Below are positions 8,035 to 19,565 of a stretch of 26,426 nucleotides of DNA, in pieces. Positions within the stretch are counted from its first letter, which is position 1, and every line of letters starts with the position of its first letter. The stretch is from Kiloniellales bacterium (GTDB taxonomy: Bacteria > Pseudomonadota > Alphaproteobacteria > Kiloniellales > JAKSBE01). Where the stretch lies: NCBI GenBank assembly GCA_030067055.1, contig JASJAL010000062.1:1-26426 (forward strand), written 5' to 3'. The notes beneath the pieces were generated by a model that was not told the origin of the DNA, searched no databases, and saw only the letters and a list, made by a program, of their open reading frames with translations. The position numbers were made by a program, and so were the translations under genes.

Positions 8035-8649
8035 TTAGCCTGGGCGGTGCATGGCGAAGACGTGGTCGACCCGCGTGTAGTCCATGTAGCCCAGGCGGGC
8101 GATTGGCTTCACCTTCTCCATGTCGACCAGGCCCTCGGTCAGCACCGAATCGTCAATGTGAACCCCGATTACCTCGCCAATCACGATGGCGTTGCGGCTT
8201 TCGGGGTCCTTCGACGGCAGCTCTACGGTCCGGTGGAAGCGGCATTCCAGGTGGATCGGCGAAGCCTTGACCCGCGGCGGCCTGACCAGCGCCGAGGCTT
8301 CCGTCTCCAGGCCGGCGAGCTCGAACTCATCGACGGTGCCGGGAGCGTGGAGGCTGGTCTGGTTCATGGCGTCGCGCAGCTCCCAGGTGGCGATGTTGAC
8401 CACGAACTCGCCGGTCGCCTCGCAGTTGGCGACGGAGTCCTTGCCGCTGCCGTCCGGTTTGCGGCCGTTGGTGGCGAACATCACCATCGGCGGCTCTCCG
8501 GCCACGCCGTTGAAGAAGCTGTAGGGCGCCAGGTTCACTTCACCTGTGGCACTGACCGAGGTGATCCAGCCGATCGGCCGCGGCACGACGCAGCTCTTGA
8601 AGGGGTTGCGTGGCAGGCCGTGATCGCCCTTGCGCGTGTCATAGAACAT
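8035..8649 (-). CDS. Flavin reductase-like, FMN-binding split-barrel protein
   Basis: This 204-residue protein belongs to the flavin reductase-like (DIM6/NTAB) family of split-barrel FMN-binding proteins. The recognisable core is RNPFKSCVVPRPIGWITSVS, then NLAPYSFFNGVAGEPP and the segment FVVNIA. Such proteins bind FMN and reduce it or use it to reduce a substrate; which one applies here cannot be told. I chose the ATG at 8649 because GGGGAGGA lies just before it; an ATG at 8664 would add five residues but lacks such a site. It lies downstream of clpB on the same strand, 125 bp away, with a possible hairpin terminator between, so it is probably a separate unit. Confidence 0.88.
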   Translation of the reverse strand: MFYDTRKGDHGLPRNPFKSCVVPRPIGWITSVSATGEVNLAPYSFFNGVAGEPPMVMFATNGRKPDGSGKDSVANCEATGEFVVNIATWELRDAMNQTSLHAPGTVDEFELAGLETEASALVRPPRVKASPIHLECRFHRTVELPSKDPESRNAIVIGEVIGVHIDDSVLTEGLVDMEKVKPIARLGYMDYTRVDHVFAMHRPG

Positions 8650-8718
8650 CGTTCCTCCCCACATGCTGCCGCCCCGTTCAAGATCGGACGATCATTGAGG
8701 AATTCAAGAGCCCGGAAA

Positions 8719-8750
8719 CGCCGAAGGCGGCGGCACGCTTCACCGCCGCC
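8719..8750 (-). terminator. Possible terminator after clpB
   Basis: On the minus strand GGCGGCGG and CCGCCGCC (8743-8750 and 8726-8733) can form an 8-bp stem with a 9-nt loop. It is followed by TTCGGCGTTTC, a poor T-run. It lies 25 bp after the clpB stop. The stem is strong but the tail is weak, so termination is uncertain. Confidence 0.35.
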
Positions 8751-8774
8751 CCGGCAGATTCGCAGGTCGCTCGC

Positions 8775-11372
<2,598 letters not shown>

Positions 11373-11507
11373 CGTATCCCCTCTCCGGCGGCACCCGACT
11401 TCGGCATGCGGCCAAGGATTGCGGTCGAAAGGCTCGCGCCCGGCTGGGCGGCGCGCGGCCCCTAAAGCGTTGATCCCCTTAGTTCCTTTGGGCGATCCCG
11501 CCAAGAA

Positions 11508-11538
11508 ATATATGGGAGATCGCAAGGGCGGACTCAAG
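11508..11538 (-). promoter_or_regulatory. Sigma-32 (RpoH) type heat-shock promoter of clpB
   Basis: Read on the minus strand, CTTGAG (11533-11538) is followed after 15 nt by TCCCATAT (within 11508-11517). This closely matches the heat-shock sigma consensus CTTGAA then CCCCATNT. It predicts a transcript with an untranslated leader of about 125-130 nt before the clpB start. ClpB is a classic RpoH target, so position and gene agree. Confidence 0.75.
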
Positions 11539-11560
11539 CGCTTCCGGGCTCCCGGCGAAG

Positions 11561-11589
11561 AAAAGACCCCCGCCGGATCAGCGGGGGCC
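11561..11589 (-). terminator. Minus-strand hairpin terminator upstream of clpB
   Basis: On the minus strand GGCCCCCGC and GCGGGGGTC (about 11581-11589 and 11565-11573) pair around a short loop and are followed by TTTTCTTC. That is a good intrinsic terminator. No clear minus-strand gene precedes it, so it may stop antisense read-through from the MOSC region before the clpB promoter. Confidence 0.55.
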
Positions 11590-11613
11590 AAAGTGTCGTA
11601 TCAGGAGAGATCG

Positions 11614-11757
11614 ATGCCGACGGACGAGCTGTGGGAAGATCGGTCTTGGCCCAAGGGCTGGATGGACCGGACCGGCATCAGGCGCGGCGCCGAGCATCAT
11701 CGAGGATTGTGTAACCTGCCCCAGGCCGAATTGCAGATGCAACTTACTCTCATCTAG
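11614..11757 (+). CDS. Possible small protein of 47 residues
   Basis: This small open frame starts at an ATG with AGGAGA five bases upstream, a good ribosome-binding site. The product starts MPTDELWEDRSWPKGWMDRT and is tryptophan- and charge-rich in its first half, with no domain I recognise. Codon use in the first 30 codons is G/C-biased at the third position like real genes here, and drifts afterwards. It lies between the clpB promoter and the MOSC gene, on the same strand as the latter. It could equally be chance; conservation in relatives would decide. Confidence 0.25.
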   Translation: MPTDELWEDRSWPKGWMDRTGIRRGAEHHRGLCNLPQAELQMQLTLI

Positions 11758-11847
11758 GATTTGTCGCGGCAGGAGATCGAATGCCGGCAGGCGTTGATTC
11801 CCGGCTGGCGGCGAAGGATCATGTCGCGCCGGCCCGGAGGAAAAAGG

Positions 11848-12612
11848 ATGTCGTTGTCGATCAAGGCGATCTACCGCTATCCGGTCAAAGGCCTGTCGGC
11901 GGAAAGCCTGCCCAAGGTCAACTTGACCCCGGACCGGGCCCTGCCCCATGACCGGCGCTTCGCCATCGCCCGGACAGCGGTCAAGCCGGGCGATCCGAAG
12001 GATTCGGGCTGGCAGCCGAAATCGACCTTCTACCAACTCCAGCGCGACGAGCGCCTGGCCCAATTGAGGCTCGCCTTCGATGATGACACGGATCAGCTGG
12101 TCCTGTTCCGCCACGACCGTCAGGTTGCCCGGGGCAATGCCGGCGACCCCCTCGGCCGGACCCTGCTGACCCAGTTCCTGACCGCGTTCCTCGCCACTGC
12201 GGGCCAGGGCACGCCCCGGTTGGTCGAAGCCAGGGGCTTCGCCTACACCGACCTTCCCGATCCCTATATCTCCCTGATCAACCTCGCCAGCGTCGCAGAC
12301 CTGGAGCGAATCGTCGGACGCCCGGTCGATCCGCTCCGCTTCCGTGCCAACCTCTATTTCGAGGGCGCGCAGGCCTGGGAGGAGATGAAGTGGATCGGGG
12401 GCCGCCTCAAGATCGGCGGCGTCACCGTCAAGGTCGTCGACGCCATCGAGCGCTGCGCCGCGACCAACGTCGACCCCGAGACCGCGGAGCGCGACCTCAA
12501 TCTGCCGCTGGCCCTGCAGCGAGGCTTCGACCATTGCCAGATGGGGGTCTATCTTCGGGTGCGCGAGGCGGGCGAAGTCGCCGCGGGAGACCCGCTGGAC
12601 GTCATTGCCTGA
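11848..12612 (+). CDS. MOSC-domain protein
   Basis: This 254-residue protein has an N-terminal MOSC_N beta-barrel (IKAIYRYPVKGLSAESL at residues 5-21) and a C-terminal MOSC domain. The characteristic segment ERCAATNVDPET contains Cys203, the conserved cysteine that binds the molybdenum cofactor or its sulfur in mARC/YcbX-type proteins. Likely roles are reduction of N-hydroxylated compounds or handling of cofactor-bound sulfur, but the substrate is unknown. The ATG at 11848 follows GGAGG at normal spacing and starts exactly at the conserved domain; the frame extends 29 codons upstream without similarity. It stands alone on the plus strand and is convergent with the DUF4167 gene across two inverted repeats. 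Confidence 0.9.
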   Translation: MSLSIKAIYRYPVKGLSAESLPKVNLTPDRALPHDRRFAIARTAVKPGDPKDSGWQPKSTFYQLQRDERLAQLRLAFDDDTDQLVLFRHDRQVARGNAGDPLGRTLLTQFLTAFLATAGQGTPRLVEARGFAYTDLPDPYISLINLASVADLERIVGRPVDPLRFRANLYFEGAQAWEEMKWIGGRLKIGGVTVKVVDAIERCAATNVDPETAERDLNLPLALQRGFDHCQMGVYLRVREAGEVAAGDPLDVIA

Positions 12613-12702
12613 GACCGAGCGGCGCTCATCAAGCCATCGCTTGCTGCCGTATCGGACTTGCCTGCTGTTTTCTGGAGACGATCGACCTTACCCGCCGGGC
12701 CA

Positions 12703-12756
12703 AATCAAGATCGGCTCAGATTGAATCAATCTGAGCCGTGAATCTTGATCTATTTT
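12703..12756. terminator. Long palindromic hairpin between convergent genes
   Basis: GGCTCAGATTGA and TCAATCTGAGCC pair perfectly around one base (12713-12737). Outer arms ATCAAGAT (12704-12711) and ATCTTGAT (12742-12749) extend the stem after small bulges. TATTTT follows on the plus strand. It probably ends the MOSC transcript, but the near-zero loop is unusual for a terminator, so it may be a cruciform or protein-binding repeat. Confidence 0.5.
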
Positions 12757-12763
12757 AATGAGT

Positions 12764-12815
12764 TAGAGCATGAACCACGCATCGCACCGATGCGGCGTGA
12801 TGCGATCGTGCTCTA
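12764..12815. repeat. REP-like inverted repeat ending in a stop codon
   Basis: TAGAGCA at 12764-12770 and TGCTCTA at 12809-12815 bound a 52-bp element with an inner hairpin, CGCATCG-CAC-CGATGCG at 12778-12794. Ends of the form AGAGCATGA...TGCTCT resemble dispersed palindromic repeats common in alphaproteobacterial genomes. Its right end provides the TAG of the DUF4167 gene on the minus strand. Confidence 0.5.
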
Positions 12816-13436
12816 GGCGCCCGGCACCGGCGACGTGTCGCTGTCTTCCTTGGCCGCCTCGCCATCCTCCTGCTTGGCCGCTTTCGGCGCCCGCCTGCGA
12901 CGCTTGGGCGCAGGCCGCTCGGCGCCGCCGTTGACCTCGGCCCCGTTCACAGCGGCCTCGGCCGCCGGTTCGGCATCCGAAGCCTCGGTCCGTTCCGCCG
13001 AATCCGCAGCCTGGACCGGCGCCGCGCTGTCCGCAGCCTTGACCGGCTCGCCGCCGTCGGCGGCCTTCGCCGCTTCCGGAGCCTCGGCCTGCTCCGATCG
13101 CTGACCGCTATCGGAACCCTGCCGGTCGTGCCCGTTCTCGCGCTGGCGCTGCTGCTGTTGTTGCTGTTGCTGCCGCTGCGCGTTTTGCGGATCCGTGCTG
13201 TCGTTCATGATCCGGAAGTAGTGCTCGGCGTGCTGGTAGTAGCCCTCGGCCGAGATCCGGTCACCTGTGGAATGGGCGTCGCGGGCCATGGCCAGGTACT
13301 TCTCGTAGACCTGGTGTGCATTGCCCCGGATCCGGACATCCGGACCGTTGCTCTCGAAGCTTTGATGCTTGAGAGGGACGTTGTGCTTACGGTTTGAGCG
13401 GCCGCGCGACCGCCTTGCGTTGTGCGCTTGTCTCAT
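12813..13436 (-). CDS. DUF4167-domain protein
   Basis: This 207-residue protein begins with a basic segment (MRQAHNARRSRGRSNRKHNV) and the conserved DUF4167 core at about 20-85, including ESNGPDVRIRGNAHQVYEKY and EGYYQHAEHYFRI. A run of eight glutamines follows, then an Ala/Glu/Pro-rich tail and a basic patch PKRRRRAPK. The family is found mainly in alphaproteobacteria and its function is not established; the basic ends suggest nucleic-acid binding. The ATG at 13436 follows AGGA and starts at the conserved N terminus; the frame extends 22 codons further 5'. The glutamines use mixed CAA and CAG codons. It follows prmC after 206 bp with no terminator in between, so it may be co-transcribed. Confidence 0.88.
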   Translation of the reverse strand: MRQAHNARRSRGRSNRKHNVPLKHQSFESNGPDVRIRGNAHQVYEKYLAMARDAHSTGDRISAEGYYQHAEHYFRIMNDSTDPQNAQRQQQQQQQQRQRENGHDRQGSDSGQRSEQAEAPEAAKAADGGEPVKAADSAAPVQAADSAERTEASDAEPAAEAAVNGAEVNGGAERPAPKRRRRAPKAAKQEDGEAAKEDSDTSPVPGA

Positions 13437-13642
13437 CGTTCCTGAAGTTCTTCCGCAAAACCCTGTTTGCTCGCATCCCCGACCCGCTTCGGGCCAAGCC
13501 ACAGAAGGGTTGGCTCGCTACAGTACCTACGCTTTGGGATCGCGGGCGCCATTTCCTGGCGCTAAGTCCGAGGGGTAAGGCCCGTTCGGATGCGTCACCC
13601 TAGTCGGGATTCCCCATCTTTCCAACCCTTTTTTCCCTGATC

Positions 13643-14517
13643 TCAACCTCTTGAAACGGGTGTGGCAATCAGGCACCGATCCCGGCCGGCAAGGTCCTGG
13701 ACGCTGTCCCGAACGATGAAGCCAGCCGCTTCGGCGAGCCTCCGGACCGCGTCCCCTTGGTCGATGCCGAACTCGAGAGCCAGCAGCCCCTCGGGGGCCA
13801 GCAACCTGGCGGCCTGCGGCAGAAGGACGCGATAGGCATCCAGACCGTCGGGGCCGCCGGAGAGCGCCTGGCGCGGGTCGAAGCGACTCACCTCAGGCGC
13901 GAGATCCTCGATCTCTGATTCGACTATATAGGGCGGATTACTAACAATTGCTTGCCATCCCCCCTCAAGGTCCGCCGCCCAGTCGCCGACCCGAAAGGCT
14001 GCGCGGTCCCCCAGCCCGAGCGCCGCGGCGTTGCTCCTTGCGACCTCGACCGCGGCCGCGCTGCTGTCGACGCCCAGCCCCTCCGCCTTGCCCAGTTCCG
14101 ACAGCAAGGCCAGGAGAATGCAGCCGCTGCCACAGCCCAGATCGAGAAGCCGGAGTTCGGCACCCGGGCCCGGCAGGCGCGCCAACAAGGCCTCGACCAG
14201 GACCTCGGTCTCGGGCCGGGGATCCAAGGTGTCGGCCGTCACAGCGAAGTTCAGGCTCCAGAACTCGCGCCGGCCCAGGATCCGCGAGACCGGCTCGCGC
14301 CGCATGCGGCGGTCCAGAAAAGCCTCGTAGGCGGCCATCTCATCGGCGTTCAAGGTGCGTTCCGGAAAGGCGACGAGACGGCACTGATCCTGGCCCGTTG
14401 CCTCCGCGAGGAGGAGCTTGGCGTCACGTAACGGCGCCTCGACCCCCGCCTCGCGCAAGCGGCCGACGCCGCGCTGCAGCGCCGCACCGACCTCAAGAGT
14501 CTCCAGCAGCGTCGGGC

Positions 14518-14521
<4 letters not shown>
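13643..14521 (-). CDS. prmC: Peptide chain release factor N5-glutamine methyltransferase
   Basis: PrmC methylates the glutamine of the GGQ motif in release factors, using S-adenosylmethionine. The 292-residue protein has the N-terminal helical substrate-binding domain and the AdoMet-binding motif [10 protein letters not shown] (residues 125-134). The catalytic NPPY motif at 195-198 binds the target glutamine amide. The GTG at 14521 overlaps the prfA stop (GTGA), so the enzyme is made right after its own substrate, release factor 1. RF1 from the next gene carries the GGQ it modifies. Confidence 0.97.
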
Positions 14522-15614
<1,093 letters not shown>

Positions 15615-15618
<4 letters not shown>

Positions 15619-16904
15619 TCTTCGTCCTGCTCTTTCTTCGCCTTGTCCTCGGCCGCTCCCCGGCCGAGGCCGAACAGCCGCCGCAAGCCCTCTTCCAGGC
15701 GCGAGGCCTCGCCGGCGGCGGCGGCGTCGCGCAAGCGGCGCGAGGGATCGTGGAGCAGCCGCTTGATCAAGAGGCGGGTTGCCGCGTCGGCATCGAGGCC
15801 GCTCTGCGACAGCACCTTGCGGCGCTCTTTCTCGAAATGGTCACGCAGCGCCGCGACCGTCGGCGTCGCCGCCCGCTCGGCCCGGGTCCGAAGGAAATTG
15901 CCGAGCTCCTCCTCGATCAGCGCCCAAGCCGATCTCGAGGCCTTGTCCCGGCTGACCCGACCTTCCTGCGCAACCCGTTCCAGGTCGTCCAGATTGTAAA
16001 CGAAGGCTTCTTCCAGCTTGTCCACCGCGGGCTCGACATCGCCCGGCACCGCCGCGTCGATGATGAATATCGGGCGCCAGCGGCGGCGCTTCAATGCCGC
16101 CCGGACCATGGCCTCCGTGATGGTGTAGCGGCCGCTGCCCCGGGCCGCGACCAAGATGTCGGCATCCTTCAGGGCCTCCGGAAGCTCCTCCCAGGGCCGA
16201 TAGTGGCAGGCCAGACGCCGGGCGACCTGGCCGGCGCGGGCCTCGGAGGGATGTGCGAAGACCAGGTCGCCGATCTCGGCGTCCTTGAGCTGCCAGCCCA
16301 GGACCTCGGCCATCTCTCCCAGACCCGCGATCAGGGCGGTCGAACCATCGAGGTCGCCGTGGATCCGCCGGGCAACCTGCAGGGCGGCGGCGGCGATGGT
16401 CACCGGCTGCGCCGCCAGCCCGGTCTCGCTGCGAACCCGCTTGGCGGCGGCGTAGGCCGCCTCGAAGAGGCGATCGATGTAGGGCCCGGTCATGCCGGCC
16501 GCCGAGGCCGCGCGATGGCTCTCCTTGACCTGCCCGAGGACCTGGGGCTCGCCCAGAATCTCGCTGTCCAGGGAGGAGGCGACCGCGAAGAGGTGCCGGA
16601 CCGCCGCCGCGCCCTCCAGCAGGTAGGCCTGCTCGGCCACTTCGCGCGCCTCGACCTGCCCCCAGGCGGCCAGGAGGTCGGGCAGCCGCTCGCGCAGCAC
16701 CTCGGCCTCGCTCGCGGCGGCGACCACGTCGACGCGCTCGCAGGTGTCGAGTAAAACCGCCTGGGTCAGGCCCGCGGCGCGCAGATCGGCCAGCCGGCGC
16801 GCGGCGTCGCCGTCGACCTCCAGCAGCCGCTGGCGCAGCAGCGGCCCGGCGGTTCTTTGATTGACCCCGAAGATCAGGGCGTCGTTTTCCTTCTGGGACT
16901 CCAT
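15615..16904 (-). CDS. hemA: Glutamyl-tRNA reductase, divergent
   Basis: This enzyme reduces glutamyl-tRNA with NADPH to glutamate-1-semialdehyde, the first step of the C5 route to haem. It has 429 residues. The N-terminal catalytic domain contains GVNQRTAG, the nucleophile Cys55 ([10 protein letters not shown]) and the strongly conserved [18 protein letters not shown] segment. The NADPH domain has [10 protein letters not shown], and a C-terminal dimerisation helix region follows ([17 protein letters not shown]). Several normally conserved positions differ: NHKTAP reads NQRTAG, the ANRT segment reads AHPSEAR, and AVPRD reads AVPGD. The ATG at 16904 follows GGAG. It is co-directional with hisS (26 bp gap) and overlaps prfA. 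hemA-prfA-prmC is the order known from gammaproteobacteria. It should not be confused with ALA synthase, which shares the symbol in this class. Confidence 0.93.
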
Positions 16905-16930
16905 GGCGTCTCCAGCCAGGATACCCCGGA

Positions 16931-18175
16931 CTAGCCGAAGCGCGCGAGCCGTTCGCTCAGCGCGGCAAGGGGCACGAGTTCCTGCTCGCCCGAGTCCAGA
17001 TCGCGCAGGGTGATGGACTCCTTGGCAAGCTCCTCTTCGCCCAGGATCAGGGCGGCGCGGGCCTTCATCTTGTTGGCCCGGGACAGGCGCTTTTTCATGT
17101 TGCCGGAAAAACCGAGTTCCGCGGTGAAGCCCTCGCGGCGCAGGCGCTCGGTCAGAGCCAAGGCTGCGCGCTCGGCCTCGGCGCCCAGCGGCACCACCGC
17201 CAGCGGCCGCAGCTCGGGCAGCTCCGCGGCCATCAGCAGGACCAGGCGCTCGACCCCGGCGGCCCAGCCGGTACCGGCCGTCGGCGGCCCGCCGAGCTGC
17301 TCGATCAGGTAGTCGTAGCGGCCGCCGGCCAGCACCGCGCCCTGGGCGCCCAGCGCCGTGGTGGTGAACTCGAAGGCGGTGTGGGTGTAGTAGTCCAGGC
17401 CGCGAACCAGCCGCGGATTGAGCTGGTAGGCGATCCCCAGGGCATCCAGACCGGCCTTGACCTCGTCGAAGAAGTCGACGCTGGCCGGGTTCAGATAGTC
17501 GGCGAAGTGCGGCGCGCCTGCGACCAGGGCCCGATCGCCTTCATCCTTGGAATCCAGGATTCGCAATGGGTTCCGCGCCAACCGCATGCGGCTGTCCTCG
17601 GAGAGCTGGGCCTCGTGATCGCGGAAGTAGGCGACCAAAGCCTCGCGGTAAGCTTTGCGGCTCTCCGGGTCGCCAAGGGTGTTGAGCTCCAGGGTCGTCT
17701 TGTCGCGCACGCCCAGGGCATCGAGGATCGCCGCGCCGGCAGCGATGATGTCGACGTCGCCCAGGGGCTGCGGCACCCCCAGCAGCTCGATGTCGATCTG
17801 ATGGAACTGGCGCTGGCGGCCGGCCTGCGGCCGCTCGTGACGGAACATCGGCCCGGCGAAGAAGAACTTCAGCGGCAGCTGCTGGGCCAGTCCGCCGGAG
17901 ATGAAGGCGCGGGCGACCCCCGCGGTTGCCTCCGGCCGCAGGGTGACCTGCTCGCCGCCCTTGGTATCGAAGGTGTACATCTCCTTGGTGACGACGTCGG
18001 AGGTGTCGCCGAGGGTCCGCTTGAAGACCTCGGTGAACTCGAAGATCGGCGTCGCCATCTCGCGGTAGCCGTAGCGGGCGGCGACTTCCCGCGCTTTGTC
18101 GAAGACCGCGCGGAAACGGCGCATGTCCTCCGGCAAAATGTCGTGCGTGCCCTTGACGGGCTGCAAAGCGCGCAA
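16931..18175 (-). CDS. hisS: Histidyl-tRNA synthetase
   Basis: HisRS charges tRNA-His with histidine in the cytoplasm. The 414-residue protein begins with the family hallmark PVKGTHDILPED and shows class II motif 2 around FFFAGPMFRHERPQAGRQRQF. The histidine-specific motif LVRGLDYYTHTAFEF follows, then motif 3 (GTGWAAGVERLVLL). The C-terminal anticodon-binding domain starts near residue 320. The start is a TTG at 18175, giving MRALQPVKGTHD, supported by the conserved N terminus and a GGGGG stretch upstream; no ATG or GTG fits. It lies 18 bp after ispG, so the two are in one operon. Confidence 0.97.
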   Translation of the reverse strand: MRALQPVKGTHDILPEDMRRFRAVFDKAREVAARYGYREMATPIFEFTEVFKRTLGDTSDVVTKEMYTFDTKGGEQVTLRPEATAGVARAFISGGLAQQLPLKFFFAGPMFRHERPQAGRQRQFHQIDIELLGVPQPLGDVDIIAAGAAILDALGVRDKTTLELNTLGDPESRKAYREALVAYFRDHEAQLSEDSRMRLARNPLRILDSKDEGDRALVAGAPHFADYLNPASVDFFDEVKAGLDALGIAYQLNPRLVRGLDYYTHTAFEFTTTALGAQGAVLAGGRYDYLIEQLGGPPTAGTGWAAGVERLVLLMAAELPELRPLAVVPLGAEAERAALALTERLRREGFTAELGFSGNMKKRLSRANKMKARAALILGEEELAKESITLRDLDSGEQELVPLAALSERLARFG

Positions 18176-18193
18176 AGCGGAAAACCCCCGGGG

Positions 18194-19339
18194 CTAAGAG
18201 GCGGCGGCCTGCTGCGGGGCCTCTTGCTGCTCCTCGGCAGCCTTGGCGGCCTCGATTTCGGCCGCCTTGTCCTCGACCAGCTTGACCAGGTGGTCGACGA
18301 TGTCCTCGTCCTGAAGCCGGTGGTGCGGGACGCCGCTGAGGTAGACCTGATGCGTGCCCTTGCCGCCGCCGGTAAAGCCGATGTCGGTCTCGCGGGCTTC
18401 ACCGGGGCCGTTGACCACGCAGCCGATCACCGAGAGGGTCATCGGCGTTGTGATGTGAGCCAGGCGCTTCTCCAGCAGCTCCACGGTCTTGATCACCTCG
18501 AACTGCTGCCGGGCGCAGGACGGGCAGGAGATCACGTTCACGCCGCGATGGCGCAGGTTCAGCGCCTTCAGCATGTCGAAGCCGACCTTGATTTCCTCCA
18601 CCGGATCGGCGGAGAGCGAGACCCGCAGGGTGTCGCCGATGCCGGACCAGAGCAGCATGCCGAGGCCGATCGACGACTTGATCGTCCCCGAGCGTAGGCC
18701 GCCGGCCTCGGTGATGCCGATGTGCAGCGGATAGTCGCAGGCTTCGGCCAAGCCCTGGTAGGCGGCCACCGCCAGGAACACGTCGGAAGCCTTGCAGGAG
18801 ATCTTGAACTCGAAGAAGTCCTGGTCCTCGAGGATCTTGGCGTGGTTCAGGCCGCTCTCGACCATGGCCTCCGGGCAAGGCTCGCCGTAGCGTTCCAGCA
18901 GGTCGCGCTCCAGGGAGCCGGCGTTGACCCCGATCCGCATCGAGCAGCCATGGTCCTTGGCGGCCTTGACCACCTCGCGGACCCGCTCCGTCGAGCCGAT
19001 GTTGCCGGGGTTGATCCGCAGGCAGGCCGCACCGTTCTTGGCCGCCTCGATCGCCCGCTTGTAGTGGAAATGGATGTCGGCGACGATCGGAACGGTCACC
19101 TCGGGTACGATCTGCTTCAAGGCCGCGGTCGAGTCCTCGTCCGGGCAGGAGACCCGCACGATATCGGCCCCGGCAACCTCGAGGGCCCGGATCTGCGCCA
19201 CCGTCGCCGCCACGTCGGAGGTCAGGGTGTTGGTCATCGACTGCACCGTAATCGGTGCATCGCCGCCGACGGCCACCTTGCCGACCCGGATCTGCCGCGA
19301 TGCGCGGCGATGAATATCGCGATAAGGCCGAACGCTCAT
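18194..19339 (-). CDS. ispG: 4-hydroxy-3-methylbut-2-enyl diphosphate synthase IspG
   Basis: IspG (GcpE) carries out the penultimate step of the MEP isoprenoid pathway, converting MEcPP to HMBPP with a [4Fe-4S] cluster. The 381-residue protein has a TIM barrel ([15 protein letters not shown] early in the chain) and a C-terminal cluster domain. Cluster ligands are Cys272 and Cys275 (SCPSC) and Cys307 ([11 protein letters not shown]), with Glu314 as the fourth ligand as in the family. The ATG at 19339 starts at the conserved [12 protein letters not shown]; the frame also has an ATG at 19384. The C-terminal 35 residues are a Glu/Ala/Gln-rich tail ([15 protein letters not shown]) beyond the usual end. 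It is followed closely by hisS. Confidence 0.97.
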   Translation of the reverse strand: MSVRPYRDIHRRASRQIRVGKVAVGGDAPITVQSMTNTLTSDVAATVAQIRALEVAGADIVRVSCPDEDSTAALKQIVPEVTVPIVADIHFHYKRAIEAAKNGAACLRINPGNIGSTERVREVVKAAKDHGCSMRIGVNAGSLERDLLERYGEPCPEAMVESGLNHAKILEDQDFFEFKISCKASDVFLAVAAYQGLAEACDYPLHIGITEAGGLRSGTIKSSIGLGMLLWSGIGDTLRVSLSADPVEEIKVGFDMLKALNLRHRGVNVISCPSCARQQFEVIKTVELLEKRLAHITTPMTLSVIGCVVNGPGEARETDIGFTGGGKGTHQVYLSGVPHHRLQDEDIVDHLVKLVEDKAAEIEAAKAAEEQQEAPQQAAAS

Positions 19340-19565
19340 GAACACCGCTCTCGGTTGCGCCGCGCCGGACCGGCCTCGGGACATCGAGACCGTGGATTAC
19401 CACGGCCGAAATTCCCGGTCCGCTCGCTGGGCGGCCGGCGCCTGTCGAAGCGCAAGATGCGTCCTCCGCGCCGAAAACTCAAGGCTCGGCCGAAGCGGTC
19501 ACAAATCTGAAACACGACTGGTCCCGGCGCCCTCGACCGGACCCAGGCCTCGGAGATGCTTCGAA

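Larger units (their letters stand above)
11373..11847. other. Intergenic region between clpB and the MOSC gene
   Basis: These 475 bp separate two divergent genes. They hold the clpB leader and heat-shock promoter, a minus-strand hairpin terminator and one small plus-strand open frame (each listed separately). The last 90 bp before the MOSC gene contain nothing I can name beyond its ribosome site. Confidence 0.6.

Noticed and set aside
13141..13175. Triplet repeat tract (CTG/TTG on plus).
   Set aside because: It encodes the glutamine run of the DUF4167 protein with mixed CAA and CAG codons, so it is not a pure microsatellite and shows no sign of recent slippage.
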